Below, piece after piece: positions 26,553 through 36,788 of a stretch of 64,000 nt of DNA. The first letter of the stretch is position 1; each line of letters begins with the position of its first letter. The notes below the pieces were generated by a model, which was not told the DNA's origin, made no database searches, and was given only the letters and a program-made list of their open reading frames with translations. Both the position numbers and the translations under genes were made by a program. This DNA is from Leptospirales bacterium. GTDB lineage: Bacteria; Spirochaetota; Leptospiria; Leptospirales; Leptonemataceae. The stretch spans positions 1-64,000 of the forward strand of contig JAEUSB010000004.1 in NCBI GenBank assembly GCA_016788865.1, in the 5' to 3' direction.

Positions 26553-28625
26553 ATGCAAAGCAGGATTCAGCTGCGGGCCGCAGTGCTACTCCTGCCCCTC
26601 TTGATCGCCTGCGGCCACAGAAAATCCGCCCAAACAATCTCACTGAATTCAGAGGACCAACAGGCCTCGTGGGATTTCACTACGGATTCCGTAAACCCGG
26701 CAGACCTCAAGGACAACGTTAGCTGGAAACCTGTTCAGGTTCCAAAGAACATTGCGCTTCCGGGCGCAAACACAATCTGGTATCGCGCAAAATTCAATGC
26801 AGCCCCTGTAACCGGAACACCGGGTATCCGCCTGGGAGAAATCAGCGATCGTGATCGGACGTATCTAAACGGAGTGCTGATCGGAGAGACGGGCAAATGG
26901 GATTCGCCAGACGCCCAGGCCTATGACCGGCAGCGCATCTATCCCATTCCACCCGGATTGCTCAAGGAAAAAAATAACATACTCCTGGTTCAGGTTCAGG
27001 CCTACTTCGATTACGAAATGGGCATTTACCGAGACAATGTCGCCCTTGGAACTCATGAGGCGTTGCTCCGGGATTTTTATATTGAGAATGCAACCCAGGC
27101 GCTCTCGCTCATGGTTTATGTGACTATCTCTGGCTATTTCATGCTCTTCTTCCTGCGCAGACGGCAGGAGCGCGAGAACCTCTACTTTTCATTGTTTCTG
27201 CTGGCACTGGTTGGCTACAGCTTTTTTAGAACTCAGTATAAGTACGATTTTGGCTGGCCACTCAGCATCACAAAACGCGCGCAAGTCCTCTGTCTGTTTG
27301 CCACGGCTCCGCTCTTCTTTGCATTCATCAGGAATTACTTTCCGTTGCCTCGGAAGGGGTGGATTCGCTGGATAGATTATCCGACTATCGCCATGCACCT
27401 TATGACCCTGGCCTGTGGTGTGCGGGTCCTGTTTTCTGATTCGGCAGCACTCTATGAATGGATCATCAACAACATCGTCCAGCCTTCCTGGATTGTGTAC
27501 ATCGTTGGACTCCTCGTTATTGTTATTCGAGAAAGCTTCATAGACAAGAATCGGGACGCATGGATCATGCTGGGCGCCATTACGGTGGTTGTCTTAGCGG
27601 TGGTTCTTGACATTCTTTCCGGTCGCGCCATTATCAATCTGCCCACGCTCCTGACGTACGCATTCACCATGTTCATTATCAGCATGGCGCTTGTGCTTGC
27701 GAACCGTTTCGTCCGGCTGAGCCAGGAAACAGAACGGTTGAACGTAAGTCTCGCAAGCCTGAACCAGGCTGCCCAGCGGTTTGTTCCATTTGAGTTCCTG
27801 AGCATCCTTGACAAGAAGAGCCTACTGGAAGTGAACCTGGGTGATCAGGTGCAAAGAGAAATGACAATTCTCTTCTCGGACATTCGCGGCTTTACTTCGC
27901 TTTCAGAAAATATGACACCCAAGGAGAACTTCGACTTCATAAACTCTTACCTCAGACGCGTTGGGCCAATCGTGCGCGAACACAAGGGGTTTATTGATAA
28001 GTACATTGGAGATGCCATCATGGCGCTTTTCCCCGTCGACCCGGCGCTGGCCGTCGAGGCCTGTGTCAGGATGATCGACACAGTAGCAGAATGGAATGTT
28101 GCCCGGGCGCGTCACAACTACGGCGATGTGAACGTTGGATTTGGCCTGCATCGAGGTCGGCTGATGCTCGGAACGATTGGAGAGAATGAACGCATGGAAG
28201 GTACCGTCATTTCAGATGACGTAAATCTGGCCTCGCGGATTGAAAGCCTCACCAAAGCCTACGGCGCACAAATCCTACTGAGCGAAGAAACCCTTACAGG
28301 CGAGGCAAAGGGACTTTACCCTGCACGACTGGTAGACAGAGTACGTGTCAAGGGCAAGACAGCGCCCGTAACACTCGTAGAAATCATTGCCGGCGGAAAC
28401 CCGGAAACTCTCAAGCCAAAGCTCGATACGCTGAAAGGGTTCGCTGAGGGCGTTGCAGCTTACCAGGCCGGGAAGATTCAAGAAGCCCGCTCAGCATTCG
28501 TAGCAATTTACAAACAGAATCAAAACGACCGCGCCGTGAAAGTTTACATCAAACGCTGCGATGAGTTCCTGAAGAACGGAATCCCTGAAGGCTGGGATGG
28601 CGTCGAAACACTTTACTCCAAATAG
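26553..28625 (+). CDS. Class III adenylate/guanylate cyclase, 7TM
   Basis: 690 residues. The N-terminus carries a lipobox-like LLIACG, then a galactose-binding-like sensor domain (about 40-170), seven membrane helices (about 180-395, 7TMR-DISM layout) and a cyclase catalytic domain (about 430-610). Metal-binding aspartates are in LFSDIRGFTS and YIGDAIMALF; the base/ribose site region SDDVNLASRIE is intact. A TPR-like tail follows. It makes cAMP or cGMP in response to an extracytoplasmic signal. Lipidation of a polytopic protein would be unusual. Confidence 0.88.
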   Translation: MQSRIQLRAAVLLLPLLIACGHRKSAQTISLNSEDQQASWDFTTDSVNPADLKDNVSWKPVQVPKNIALPGANTIWYRAKFNAAPVTGTPGIRLGEISDRDRTYLNGVLIGETGKWDSPDAQAYDRQRIYPIPPGLLKEKNNILLVQVQAYFDYEMGIYRDNVALGTHEALLRDFYIENATQALSLMVYVTISGYFMLFFLRRRQERENLYFSLFLLALVGYSFFRTQYKYDFGWPLSITKRAQVLCLFATAPLFFAFIRNYFPLPRKGWIRWIDYPTIAMHLMTLACGVRVLFSDSAALYEWIINNIVQPSWIVYIVGLLVIVIRESFIDKNRDAWIMLGAITVVVLAVVLDILSGRAIINLPTLLTYAFTMFIISMALVLANRFVRLSQETERLNVSLASLNQAAQRFVPFEFLSILDKKSLLEVNLGDQVQREMTILFSDIRGFTSLSENMTPKENFDFINSYLRRVGPIVREHKGFIDKYIGDAIMALFPVDPALAVEACVRMIDTVAEWNVARARHNYGDVNVGFGLHRGRLMLGTIGENERMEGTVISDDVNLASRIESLTKAYGAQILLSEETLTGEAKGLYPARLVDRVRVKGKTAPVTLVEIIAGGNPETLKPKLDTLKGFAEGVAAYQAGKIQEARSAFVAIYKQNQNDRAVKVYIKRCDEFLKNGIPEGWDGVETLYSK

Positions 28626-28629
28626 CGAA

Positions 28630-29553
28630 TCAAGACTCTGCGTCTCGATAAACAACGGCCTTCACCTTTTCAAAGATAGATTGCAGTTGTTCTTTGCTCA
28701 GAGGAGAAACTGGCTCAAAGGTAGAAAACACATTCGAGAAATAGGATTCCTCAAGGACTAACTTACAATTGTTTTCTAACATCATTTGCGCAAGCGCCTT
28801 GCTATGTTCGCGCGCAGCTGCCACTGTCAGATGATCGGGCTTATCGTGCGAATGTTGAATCAAGAAACAACAAATGACATCCTGAAATCCAAGGCGATCG
28901 ATTTGCTCTTTGATCTCCTGAAAATTGATGGAGCCACGCGGGCCATCCGCATTCTTGTAATTTATCAGCACTCGCTTGAAGTAGTGCACCTTCTTCCCAT
29001 CACGATTGACTTCAATGCCGTTGATGATACGGCGTTCATCTGTAAGCTGCTTCATGATAAACTCGCCGCGGCCGCGGTGCGATTCAAAGTCAAAGAATTC
29101 GGACGTGATATCTCCCTTCAATGCGTTCATATCAACGTCATGCATTGTGTACTTCTCACTGGCCGGTATCTCGTGCTTGAATGACGAAACCATGCAAGGA
29201 TTGGGGCCTTCGTTTTGCATTTCCAGCCGAACCTGTACCCAGCGGCCCGTTCCATGCTCCAGAATATTCTGAACGGCCTCTGTCACCAGCAGCCTGACGT
29301 TATCCGCATCGAGACCAAGGAGCCAGGCCATCCGGCGCGCTTGCTGCTTGATCTCATACATGGTCCCGTGCTTTTCGTTGATGCGCTTTCCGAGCTCGTG
29401 CTCCAGGATTGCAGTTCTGTCGAGCAAGATCTCATAGACAAGACTCTTGACCGACGCCTGCAGGAACGGGGATTCTAGAGCCGAGTTGATCTCCGCCCTG
29501 AGTTCCTTGATCTCTTTCTGAAGTTGCTTTAGTTCCGTCTCTTCCCCGACCAT
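28630..29553 (-). CDS. HATPase-domain protein (anti-sigma/RsbW-like)
   Basis: About 307 residues. After an N-terminal coiled segment (LKQLQKEIKELRAEINSAL) there is a GHKL ATPase: N-box LLVTEAVQNILEHG and G-box SHRGRGEFIMKQLTDE, as in RsbW/SpoIIAB kinases. A C-terminal domain of about 110 residues is unassigned. The ATG at 29553 has GGGGG upstream; a GTG at 29601 is possible. Together with two SpoIIE phosphatases in the window it suggests partner-switching control; no STAS antagonist gene is seen here. Confidence 0.7.
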   Translation of the reverse strand: MVGEETELKQLQKEIKELRAEINSALESPFLQASVKSLVYEILLDRTAILEHELGKRINEKHGTMYEIKQQARRMAWLLGLDADNVRLLVTEAVQNILEHGTGRWVQVRLEMQNEGPNPCMVSSFKHEIPASEKYTMHDVDMNALKGDITSEFFDFESHRGRGEFIMKQLTDERRIINGIEVNRDGKKVHYFKRVLINYKNADGPRGSINFQEIKEQIDRLGFQDVICCFLIQHSHDKPDHLTVAAAREHSKALAQMMLENNCKLVLEESYFSNVFSTFEPVSPLSKEQLQSIFEKVKAVVYRDAES

Positions 29554-29625
29554 AACGCGCCCCCAAGACGGTATAACGGGCTGCGGTTCGAACGGAAGCA
29601 CTTTTTGCGTTGTGCTTTGGGTGTC

Positions 29626-31635
29626 CTAGACTTCCAGCTCGTCCTCGATAAGAGGAGTTGCTTCCTTTTGAGCCGTTTCCTTTTGCGACGTCTTGAGCGC
29701 CTTCTCAAAGCGCTGGTATGGGTCTTCGGACTCGGAAACAGGCAATTCCTTCTCCTTGCGACTCAGGTACTTTTGCAAAAGGGCAGAGCGCGAATGCATG
29801 TTGATAGCCTCGTCCGACTGCATCGCAGCCGGATACTTGGCCGCAATCCGATCCAGCGCGCGCCTGAGCCGCGCCGCACGAACCCGCCATTCATGATTCA
29901 TTGGGTAAATGAGCAGATCGCGATCTGCCTTTTCCGCCTTACCCTCGCGGACAATCTGAAAGCGTCCCCGGTTGATTGCATCGCGAAAAGCACCTGCTTC
30001 CATATCCGTGAGGTTGGCCTGGACTTCTGCAACCGTGGGAATCCACATATCTGTTTGGTAGAATTTATCGAGAGCGTCGATGATCTGATTGGCCGCCGAA
30101 ACTTCTTGAATTCGACTCATCATCTGCCGCTTTTCCGTTTCGCGGGCTTGCTGTAATTCGGCAGCACGCTGTTGGTTTCCACTGCCCAGTGAACGCTGCT
30201 CAATCGATATCTTTTGCTTGGCAATTTGAAATGATCGGTCCTGGAACCAGCTCAGACCCAACCAGAGAAACACCCGAAAATACCAGGGGATATAGTCCAC
30301 ATAAGCCTTGCGAAGCAACTTACCATAATTGCGGACAAACTCTTCATCATGAAACAGGGAGGAGAAGAGTGTTTCGTAGCGATCCAACAAGAACTTCATC
30401 GCGAGAATTTTCCAGTGCTCGCTAATAGGAATGTCCGCCATTCCAATTACGAGGCTTCGAAAAACGTCTGCATCTTTTCTCAGGAAGACATGCACGGTCC
30501 GACCGCTGCGCTCCCAGGTATGATGGAGGATGTCTTTATCGTCTGAGATCCGCTTCCAGGCTTCCGTGGGGAACGAAAGTATCTCTTTGTCGTCCATGAA
30601 AACAAGAAGCTCTGACCAGGAAGTTGTATCCCGACGCAAACGTTCCTTAAACTGCGCATGAATAGTCGCGATCTCGGCTTTCCATTGTTCGGCGTATTTT
30701 TGCCTGGAGAACGGCTCGACGAGCAAGAGCGTCTCAACTGCCAGGGCTCCTGGATATCGAACTCCGCCCTTGCGTCCTGGATCAGATAGAATGGCTTTCT
30801 TGAGTAAATTGGCGCGTCGTGCAAGGAAATCAGCAGTGCGCGGCGCATTTTCATTCAGATAGTACGCCGCTTCTTCCAGCTGAACTTGTTCCAACTCCGC
30901 TTTGAGACTGCCGCGACTTTTGTATTTTGGAATTACCTTGGACAATAGAAAGTCCCCGGCGCTTTCCACACGATCCAGAACTTCACGCTCACGCACGGGC
31001 ATGAAGCCATAATCAAGTACGTGAACCAGACGACCACGCCTCGCCAGGAAATCCTGGATTTCACCCAGGGTTGTCTGAATCATTTCAGGCGAAGGGACAA
31101 CCTCGAAACTGGCTGCATGCACACCAGAAAACACATCGACGATGGATGCCGGGAGATCTGCAGGCATGGGAACTCCTTCCATGGCCAGGTCTTTCTCCAG
31201 GTCAGCCCAGATCATATCAGACGTTACGGGTGGAAGTGAATCGACGTATGACTCAATGGCGCGTGCAGAAAGTAGGACACCCTCATCGAACAGCTGACCA
31301 ATTGATTGCTTATCTTCCGGCGGAAGTGTAATAAAGCAGGGCGTGAATCCCGGGCGGCCCTGTCCGGGCTCGTAGGAAAAGAGAAAGATCTGTGCTATGA
31401 GTCGCTCTGAGCTCAGACGAGTCAGGACATTGATTACATCCTTCTTGGTAAGGTGGAGCACATCGGGCACGTTGACACCAACGTGATAGAGATGATTGTT
31501 TCGCACCGCCTCAACAGTGGAGTTCATCTTAATAGTTTTATAAATGGCGTGGTGTACCTTCTCGTTGAGGTTTGCACCGCGCGCCAGCGCCTCCTGCTCC
31601 TTGAGCAGCTCCAGGAATGTTGTCGTATTGGCCAT
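29626..31635 (-). CDS. Large protein of unknown function
   Basis: 669 residues with no signal peptide. One short hydrophobic stretch, DYIPWYFRVFLWLGLSW, at about 448-464 may be membrane-associated; a coiled coil (about 480-515) follows. The rest is mainly helical. Starts 1 base after the LOG-family gene stop and precedes the HATPase gene by 72 bases, so the three may form one unit. No family recognised; possibly lineage-specific. Confidence 0.7.
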   Translation of the reverse strand: MANTTTFLELLKEQEALARGANLNEKVHHAIYKTIKMNSTVEAVRNNHLYHVGVNVPDVLHLTKKDVINVLTRLSSERLIAQIFLFSYEPGQGRPGFTPCFITLPPEDKQSIGQLFDEGVLLSARAIESYVDSLPPVTSDMIWADLEKDLAMEGVPMPADLPASIVDVFSGVHAASFEVVPSPEMIQTTLGEIQDFLARRGRLVHVLDYGFMPVREREVLDRVESAGDFLLSKVIPKYKSRGSLKAELEQVQLEEAAYYLNENAPRTADFLARRANLLKKAILSDPGRKGGVRYPGALAVETLLLVEPFSRQKYAEQWKAEIATIHAQFKERLRRDTTSWSELLVFMDDKEILSFPTEAWKRISDDKDILHHTWERSGRTVHVFLRKDADVFRSLVIGMADIPISEHWKILAMKFLLDRYETLFSSLFHDEEFVRNYGKLLRKAYVDYIPWYFRVFLWLGLSWFQDRSFQIAKQKISIEQRSLGSGNQQRAAELQQARETEKRQMMSRIQEVSAANQIIDALDKFYQTDMWIPTVAEVQANLTDMEAGAFRDAINRGRFQIVREGKAEKADRDLLIYPMNHEWRVRAARLRRALDRIAAKYPAAMQSDEAINMHSRSALLQKYLSRKEKELPVSESEDPYQRFEKALKTSQKETAQKEATPLIEDELEV

Positions 31636-31636
31636 T

Positions 31637-32380
31637 TTAGTCCAGGGAACTTTGAAGCACAGGGATCAGGCTTGCGACGGCCTCATCGACTGAGTCCACT
31701 ATCTTGAACAAATCGAGATCCTCCTTTGCAATCATCCCGATCTCCGCGAGGAAATCGAAGTTGATCAACTTGCGCCAGAAGTCCTTACCATAAAGAAACA
31801 CAGGAATGACGTTTCGGATACTATGCATTTGTCTGAGAGTTAACGTTTCAAAAAGCTCATCCAGGGTTCCAAAACCACCTGGAAAGACCATAAGTGAGCG
31901 AGCATAGTAGAGGAACCAGTACTTCCGAGTAAAGAAGTAGTGAAAATCCATGTTTAGTTCGTCGGTGATGTATGGATTAGGGAATTGTTCCTGGGGTAAC
32001 TCGATATTTAGGCCTATGGTCTTGCCGCCGGCGTCGAGTGCACCTCGATTCGCTGCTTCCATAATGCCCGGTCCACCGCCCGTACAGACCACGAAGTTTC
32101 GTTTCTTTGGAACGGCATTCTTGAGCGACCAGGATGTGATCTGCTTTGCAATTTCGCGTGCATGATCGTAGTATATTCCGTATGGTCCAATTGGACCGCT
32201 CCGATCTCCCTCTGGACCAGGAACTCGGGCGGAACCAAAGAAGACCACAGTGTCCGTAACGCCTTGCTCCGCAAAAACGATCTCAGGGTATGTGACCTCG
32301 GTCAGCACACGAATCTTTCTTGCCCCTTCCGAAAGTAGGAACTCCCGGTTCTCAAATGCCTTGCGCGGACGCTGCCTCAT
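31637..32380 (-). CDS. LOG family (TIGR00730-type) nucleotide phosphoribohydrolase
   Basis: 247 residues. The Rossmann fold motif TGGGPGIMEAANRGA and the catalytic PGGFGTLDELFE are the LOG signatures. The family hydrolyses nucleoside 5'-monophosphates (cytokinin riboside monophosphates in plants; AMP-like substrates in bacteria). Divergent from a glycosyltransferase with only 15 bases between start codons, so the promoters must overlap the coding ends. Confidence 0.85.
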   Translation of the reverse strand: MRQRPRKAFENREFLLSEGARKIRVLTEVTYPEIVFAEQGVTDTVVFFGSARVPGPEGDRSGPIGPYGIYYDHAREIAKQITSWSLKNAVPKKRNFVVCTGGGPGIMEAANRGALDAGGKTIGLNIELPQEQFPNPYITDELNMDFHYFFTRKYWFLYYARSLMVFPGGFGTLDELFETLTLRQMHSIRNVIPVFLYGKDFWRKLINFDFLAEIGMIAKEDLDLFKIVDSVDEAVASLIPVLQSSLD

Positions 32381-32395
32381 TAAAATGTCTCCCGA

Positions 32396-33499
32396 ATGAA
32401 AATCGGAGTGGATGCGCGGCCTCTGGCATTTCCGCGAAACGGCAACGCCAGGTATCTATTCGATATGCTCATGGGCCTACTGTCCGCCCGGAAACCAGAC
32501 CAATACGTACTCTACTCACACCGACCCATTCATTCTGATTATCGGCCTTACCTTGAGCAGCGGGGAGTTACTTTCCGCGAAGATGCTTCCTGGACTGCCG
32601 CCACCGGCCTCCTTTTTCTCAATACGCGGGTAATCCAGTGGCTACGTGATGATCAGTGTGATCTCTACTGGGGCAGCCTTTCCATGCTTCCGCTGTTCTT
32701 TCGCCGTCGGGCAAAGATCCCTGGAATGGTAAACTTTCACGATCTGAACGCATACGTCGCGCCGGAGACCATGACTCTGGCCAATCGGATTCAGCATCGA
32801 CTGACCAACGGGCATACCCTGAAGAATGCTTCGTCCGTCCTGTGCCTTTCGCAAACGACTGCAAACGATATCGCCGCGAAATTCCCGTGGTCTGCGGACC
32901 GCCTGGAACTCGTCTACCCTGGAGTTGAAACCAAACCCATTAAGCCGCGCAAACCCGAGTCTATTCGGCTCAAGTCCTTCTACCTGATGGTAAGTACAAT
33001 TGAGCCCAGAAAAAACCAGGCCACCGTCATCACTGCGTACAGAAATGCGCGAAAACGAAACAGGCTACTTCCTCTCGTTATCGTCGGTAGACCAGGCTGG
33101 GGCGCAGCTGATCTTACCGCCCTCCTCGCCTCGCGCCAGCTCGAAAAGGAAGATATTTTCTATATAGAAGAAGCCGACAACAGCGTCCTGGAATGGTGTT
33201 ACCTGCACGCAGGGCTTTACCTCTTTCCCAGCTTACATGAAGGTTTTGGTCTACCCATACTCGAAGCTGGATTCAAGGGGATTCCCCTGGCACTGTCTGA
33301 TATCCCGATATTTCGCGAAGTCGCACCTGACGCGGCGTTTGCACCACCCCTGGACGTGGCCGCCTGGGAAGAATTGCTAATTAAACCGCCTAAAAAGAAG
33401 ATCAAACTAAAGCGTAACGATTGGACATTGATGCACCGCGCGGCGCGGATTAAGGAAATTGCTCAGAAGCTCAGCTTGCAACCGCGGCCACGAAAATAG
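32396..33499 (+). CDS. Family 4 glycosyltransferase
   Basis: GT-B enzyme of 367 residues. Seen: an N-terminal VDARPL...NGNARY loop, STIEPRKNQATVI and the C-terminal PSLHEGFGLPILEAGFKGIP (E-x7-E donor motif). Likely acts in LPS or exopolysaccharide synthesis (inference). Its last 37 bases overlap the 3' end of the convergent lipoprotein gene. Confidence 0.85.
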   Translation: MKIGVDARPLAFPRNGNARYLFDMLMGLLSARKPDQYVLYSHRPIHSDYRPYLEQRGVTFREDASWTAATGLLFLNTRVIQWLRDDQCDLYWGSLSMLPLFFRRRAKIPGMVNFHDLNAYVAPETMTLANRIQHRLTNGHTLKNASSVLCLSQTTANDIAAKFPWSADRLELVYPGVETKPIKPRKPESIRLKSFYLMVSTIEPRKNQATVITAYRNARKRNRLLPLVIVGRPGWGAADLTALLASRQLEKEDIFYIEEADNSVLEWCYLHAGLYLFPSLHEGFGLPILEAGFKGIPLALSDIPIFREVAPDAAFAPPLDVAAWEELLIKPPKKKIKLKRNDWTLMHRAARIKEIAQKLSLQPRPRK

Positions 33500-33951
33500 A
33501 GCGGATGATCTCGTAGTTTCGATCCGTTTCTACAGCCAGCTGAATCGTAGAAGATTTCGTCAAGTTGAGCGTCCTCAAACGTCAGACGACACACACAGCT
33601 ACCGGAACAACTGCCCACCTGAATCCGACGAAGCACTTCTGCCATGTCATTGTAGCGGTACGGAGGTGTGCCACCGGGCTCTCGCTCCAGGTACAGCATT
33701 TCAAGCGACACTCCCGTCATCCTGGAAACAAACGTACTGCGCACCGCTGCATCGACCGTGCACTTACCCTGCCTGGGGACAAACTCGACGTCGCATACAA
33801 ACGACTTGCGGTTCTCGGCCAGGGTACAAACAGGCGTGGCAGGCTCCTCATTGACTATTGGTTTTGAACAACCCCAGATAGCTGAGAGGGCAAGCAATAA
33901 GACGTAGAGCGATCTGAACCGGAACAGAGTGCGAACGAGAGCTGGTTTCAA
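33463..33951 (-). CDS. Cysteine-rich putative lipoprotein
   Basis: 162 residues. Lipobox AIWGC after a hydrophobic VLLLALS. The mature part has eight further cysteines including GSCSGSCVCR. Start overlaps the upstream gene stop by 4 bases (ATGA). Unknown function. Confidence 0.65.
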   Translation of the reverse strand: MKPALVRTLFRFRSLYVLLLALSAIWGCSKPIVNEEPATPVCTLAENRKSFVCDVEFVPRQGKCTVDAAVRSTFVSRMTGVSLEMLYLEREPGGTPPYRYNDMAEVLRRIQVGSCSGSCVCRLTFEDAQLDEIFYDSAGCRNGSKLRDHPLYFRGRGCKLSF

Positions 33952-35084
33952 CTTTTAAGGATGTTTTCTACGTCTGCGTCGCGAACACCCAGCTCGCGCG
34001 CTGCGCGAAGCTCTTCTTTGGCCTTATCACGATCGCCTTTGCGATGAAAAAGAATTCCAATATCGTATAACGCTCTTCCGAGATAGAGGCGCGCACGCTG
34101 AAGCTGACCAATCTCGTCGCTGATACTTTTGATGATTGCTTCTGGCTTCTCATGGATCCCGGATCTAATGACGCCATTGATCCTGTCACGGATTCCATCG
34201 AGAATGGTCTCAAGCTGCTTCGAACGTCCCAGGTCTTTCATCCGATTGGAGAGCTCAATGTTGCGGCTAACGAGAGCATCGCATTTCTGCGAGAGCACGT
34301 TGTACTCACGCTTGAGGCTCTCCATTTCTCCCTCAGCAGGCTGAGTCAGGATATGATCTGTGAGACGCTGGATTTCACTTTCCAGGAGATCCGCGCGGTT
34401 TTGCTCCTTTACCAGACGCAAGCCCAGGTCGGAATTCTGCGATTCGAGTTCGTGGATCCTGGCCTTATGAGGGCCATGGATGTAATCCGGACTTTGATAA
34501 GTTATTACTTCGTTCTCCAGTGTCTGGAGCTTTTGTCTGAGCCCGGCGTATGCGAGATACATTTCCTCGAAGGCTCTTACGGATGATTCTTTGATTTCAA
34601 AATCAGTGCGAGCACGTTTGACATAGGCCGGAACATGCAAACGATTCATGATTTGCTGAATCGCGAGGAATCGCTTTTTGCGAAGCTTGTCTTTTGGACT
34701 TGCTTGAGGACGGGCAACCTTTGCCCCTTTCTTCCTGGTTTTTCTCCCGCTGGCCTTGATCTTCTTTTTCACTGGCGGCGCGTAACTGGAGCGCAGGTCA
34801 AAGAGACTGGCGTAGGCTAGAACCGGATGGAGAAGTACATCGCCGCGAACTGCAGATTGGACATGCTCGCCGATGCACTTGATGTGAAAATCATGATCGA
34901 GGAATGGATAGGGAAACATTCTCCCCGCAACGCGCTCTAAATATTCCTTCTTGTATGCAGAGGAATGACTGCCAGGGCGCACCAGCGCATTGAACTCAAT
35001 CCCCTGGATTGAATCTTTAAACTTCTTTACTTTCTCCGGATTCCCGAGGAAATCCTGGACGCTGTTTCCCTTCTTCCGTTTCAA
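33948..35084 (-). CDS. Coiled-coil protein of unknown function
   Basis: 378 residues, no signal peptide. A basic linker (KKIKASGRKTRKKGAK) lies near residues 107-130, a long coiled coil spans about 190-290 (LQTLENEVITYQ; DLLESEIQRLTDHI), and a TPR-like helical pair ends the protein (RALYDIGILFHRKGDRDKAK). Precedes a lipoprotein gene with a 4-base overlap. No family recognised. Confidence 0.65.
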   Translation of the reverse strand: MKRKKGNSVQDFLGNPEKVKKFKDSIQGIEFNALVRPGSHSSAYKKEYLERVAGRMFPYPFLDHDFHIKCIGEHVQSAVRGDVLLHPVLAYASLFDLRSSYAPPVKKKIKASGRKTRKKGAKVARPQASPKDKLRKKRFLAIQQIMNRLHVPAYVKRARTDFEIKESSVRAFEEMYLAYAGLRQKLQTLENEVITYQSPDYIHGPHKARIHELESQNSDLGLRLVKEQNRADLLESEIQRLTDHILTQPAEGEMESLKREYNVLSQKCDALVSRNIELSNRMKDLGRSKQLETILDGIRDRINGVIRSGIHEKPEAIIKSISDEIGQLQRARLYLGRALYDIGILFHRKGDRDKAKEELRAARELGVRDADVENILKS

Positions 35085-35230
35085 AGCCGAATCCTGTGTA
35101 GATTATCGGTCCTTTAACCATGCACGGCTATCTCTTTTTTGGCCATGCCGAGGCCGGGAAACAGCCCTTTTGAGGCCAAATTCAGGCCCAAATCCTGTTG
35201 CAGTGCCCAATCGCGGGTTTTTACTGGCCC

Positions 35231-36760
35231 ATGGCACCGGATCCAGACTCGAGGAGTAAGCGAGCAGGAATGCTGATCTTGTTCCTTGCTGTAGCAGTCT
35301 TCGGGATTGCCCTCGCGAGGAATGGGAGCTCATATACCTACACCAGCGACAGCTTGATCAAGTACATCCAAACGGTCTCGCTCCTGCGCTCCTCCTACCA
35401 GTCTGAAGCTCTTTTCTACCCGGGCCTATCGTTAGACCCTGGCTACCAATTCTATCCGTTTACGAAACCCAACGTTCTTGTGATCGGAGACAAGCATATC
35501 GGGCAATACCCGCTGATGTTGTCTTTCGTCATGTCCGGACCCGCTGCGTTGCTCCCGGCGGCGGCCATGCCGTACCTTTGCCTGGGCGTGGCCCTTGCCG
35601 CCCTCGGACTCTTCTGGAAACTATTCCGCTCATCGGCCGTCACGCTCGCATTCGCCGCATTTGGAACGCCGCTGATCACCCAGGGCATGGAGCTCTCTGA
35701 GAATCCCCTTCTGATTCTACTGGGACTCGTGGGCTTGTATTTCTATGTGCGGGCCGTGGAGGAAGGCCAGCTGCGCGACGCTGCCCTGGCGGGATTCCTA
35801 TCTGCTGTGGGAATCTGGTTCCGATTAGAAGCACTGCTTTACTCGCTGAGCCTCCTCTGCGCCTGGATCCTCGTAACGATACGAAACAAACCTCTCAAGC
35901 AATACGCTGCCTTCGGGATTGCGTCCACGCTGACCGTTGGGGCCTTCCTGGTCTTCCAGACATTACACTATGGCCATCCACTCGGGCCTCGTTTCATAGC
36001 CAATCCAACCTCCATCGATCTCGATCTGCTCAGACTCGCTCAAGTCTTTACACTCATCTTTGGTTGGAAGTTCAAGCTCGGCCAGTTTGGCTTTTCGCCC
36101 TTGCTCTTGATCCCTATCGTCTACTTCGTACTGACCAGAACTAGAGACCAGCTTGTACGGCTTCTTGTGGTTTTCCAGGCTGGTTTCCTTTTGGCTGCGT
36201 CCTTTCTTGCCCCCAATGACGGAGTTGTTACCTGGGGAAGTCGTTATCTTTACCTGGCCCTCTATCCGGCGCTGTTACTACTCGATCGATTTTACAGGGA
36301 TGCAATCCAGCATCAAAGCCGCCTTCGCCGTGTCGGCTTCTTTGCGGTCTTCACTTATTCGATACTCATTTGCATCCTCACCCTGGCCATTCAAAGAAAA
36401 GCCACGCAGGAACTCAAAGCACTTCAGACTGAATTGAAACAGGCCAAGGGAGACGTGATCATAATGCCCGGTTCTTTGCTAACGTCATACGCCGGACTGT
36501 TGTACTTCGAGAGACCAATATTATCGCCATCAGGCATCGAGGCCGTACCCGAACTGGCTGCTATTTTGCGAACTCACGGTCCAATGCGAATCACGCTGAC
36601 TGAATATACGGGATGGACGGCACAGGAATTCGCAACTCGATTGGACAACTACCTTGGCCGGGATCTGGTAGCGACATCCGTAAAGGCTTTCGGTGGGTTC
36701 CAGCATCTCGAATCGCACAAACTCACGAGGCTAACGCTGCATGAGTATCAGGTCAAATAG
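35231..36760 (+). CDS. Polytopic membrane protein, GT-C-like
   Basis: About 509 residues with ten or more hydrophobic helices. The first extracytoplasmic loop (SYTYTSDSLIKYIQTVSLL) and the overall layout resemble GT-C glycosyltransferases (PMT/ArnT superfamily) and related hypothetical proteins, but no catalytic motif is certain. ATG at 35231 chosen; no strong ribosome site is visible and an internal ATG at 35270 is possible. Confidence 0.6.
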   Translation: MAPDPDSRSKRAGMLILFLAVAVFGIALARNGSSYTYTSDSLIKYIQTVSLLRSSYQSEALFYPGLSLDPGYQFYPFTKPNVLVIGDKHIGQYPLMLSFVMSGPAALLPAAAMPYLCLGVALAALGLFWKLFRSSAVTLAFAAFGTPLITQGMELSENPLLILLGLVGLYFYVRAVEEGQLRDAALAGFLSAVGIWFRLEALLYSLSLLCAWILVTIRNKPLKQYAAFGIASTLTVGAFLVFQTLHYGHPLGPRFIANPTSIDLDLLRLAQVFTLIFGWKFKLGQFGFSPLLLIPIVYFVLTRTRDQLVRLLVVFQAGFLLAASFLAPNDGVVTWGSRYLYLALYPALLLLDRFYRDAIQHQSRLRRVGFFAVFTYSILICILTLAIQRKATQELKALQTELKQAKGDVIIMPGSLLTSYAGLLYFERPILSPSGIEAVPELAAILRTHGPMRITLTEYTGWTAQEFATRLDNYLGRDLVATSVKAFGGFQHLESHKLTRLTLHEYQVK

Positions 36761-36788
36761 AGGGACGAATTCGCGGGATGACGGAAGT

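Noticed and set aside
29575-29600. GGTTCGAAC resembling a tRNA T-loop
   Set aside because: Flanking bases do not form a T-arm or acceptor stem on either strand.
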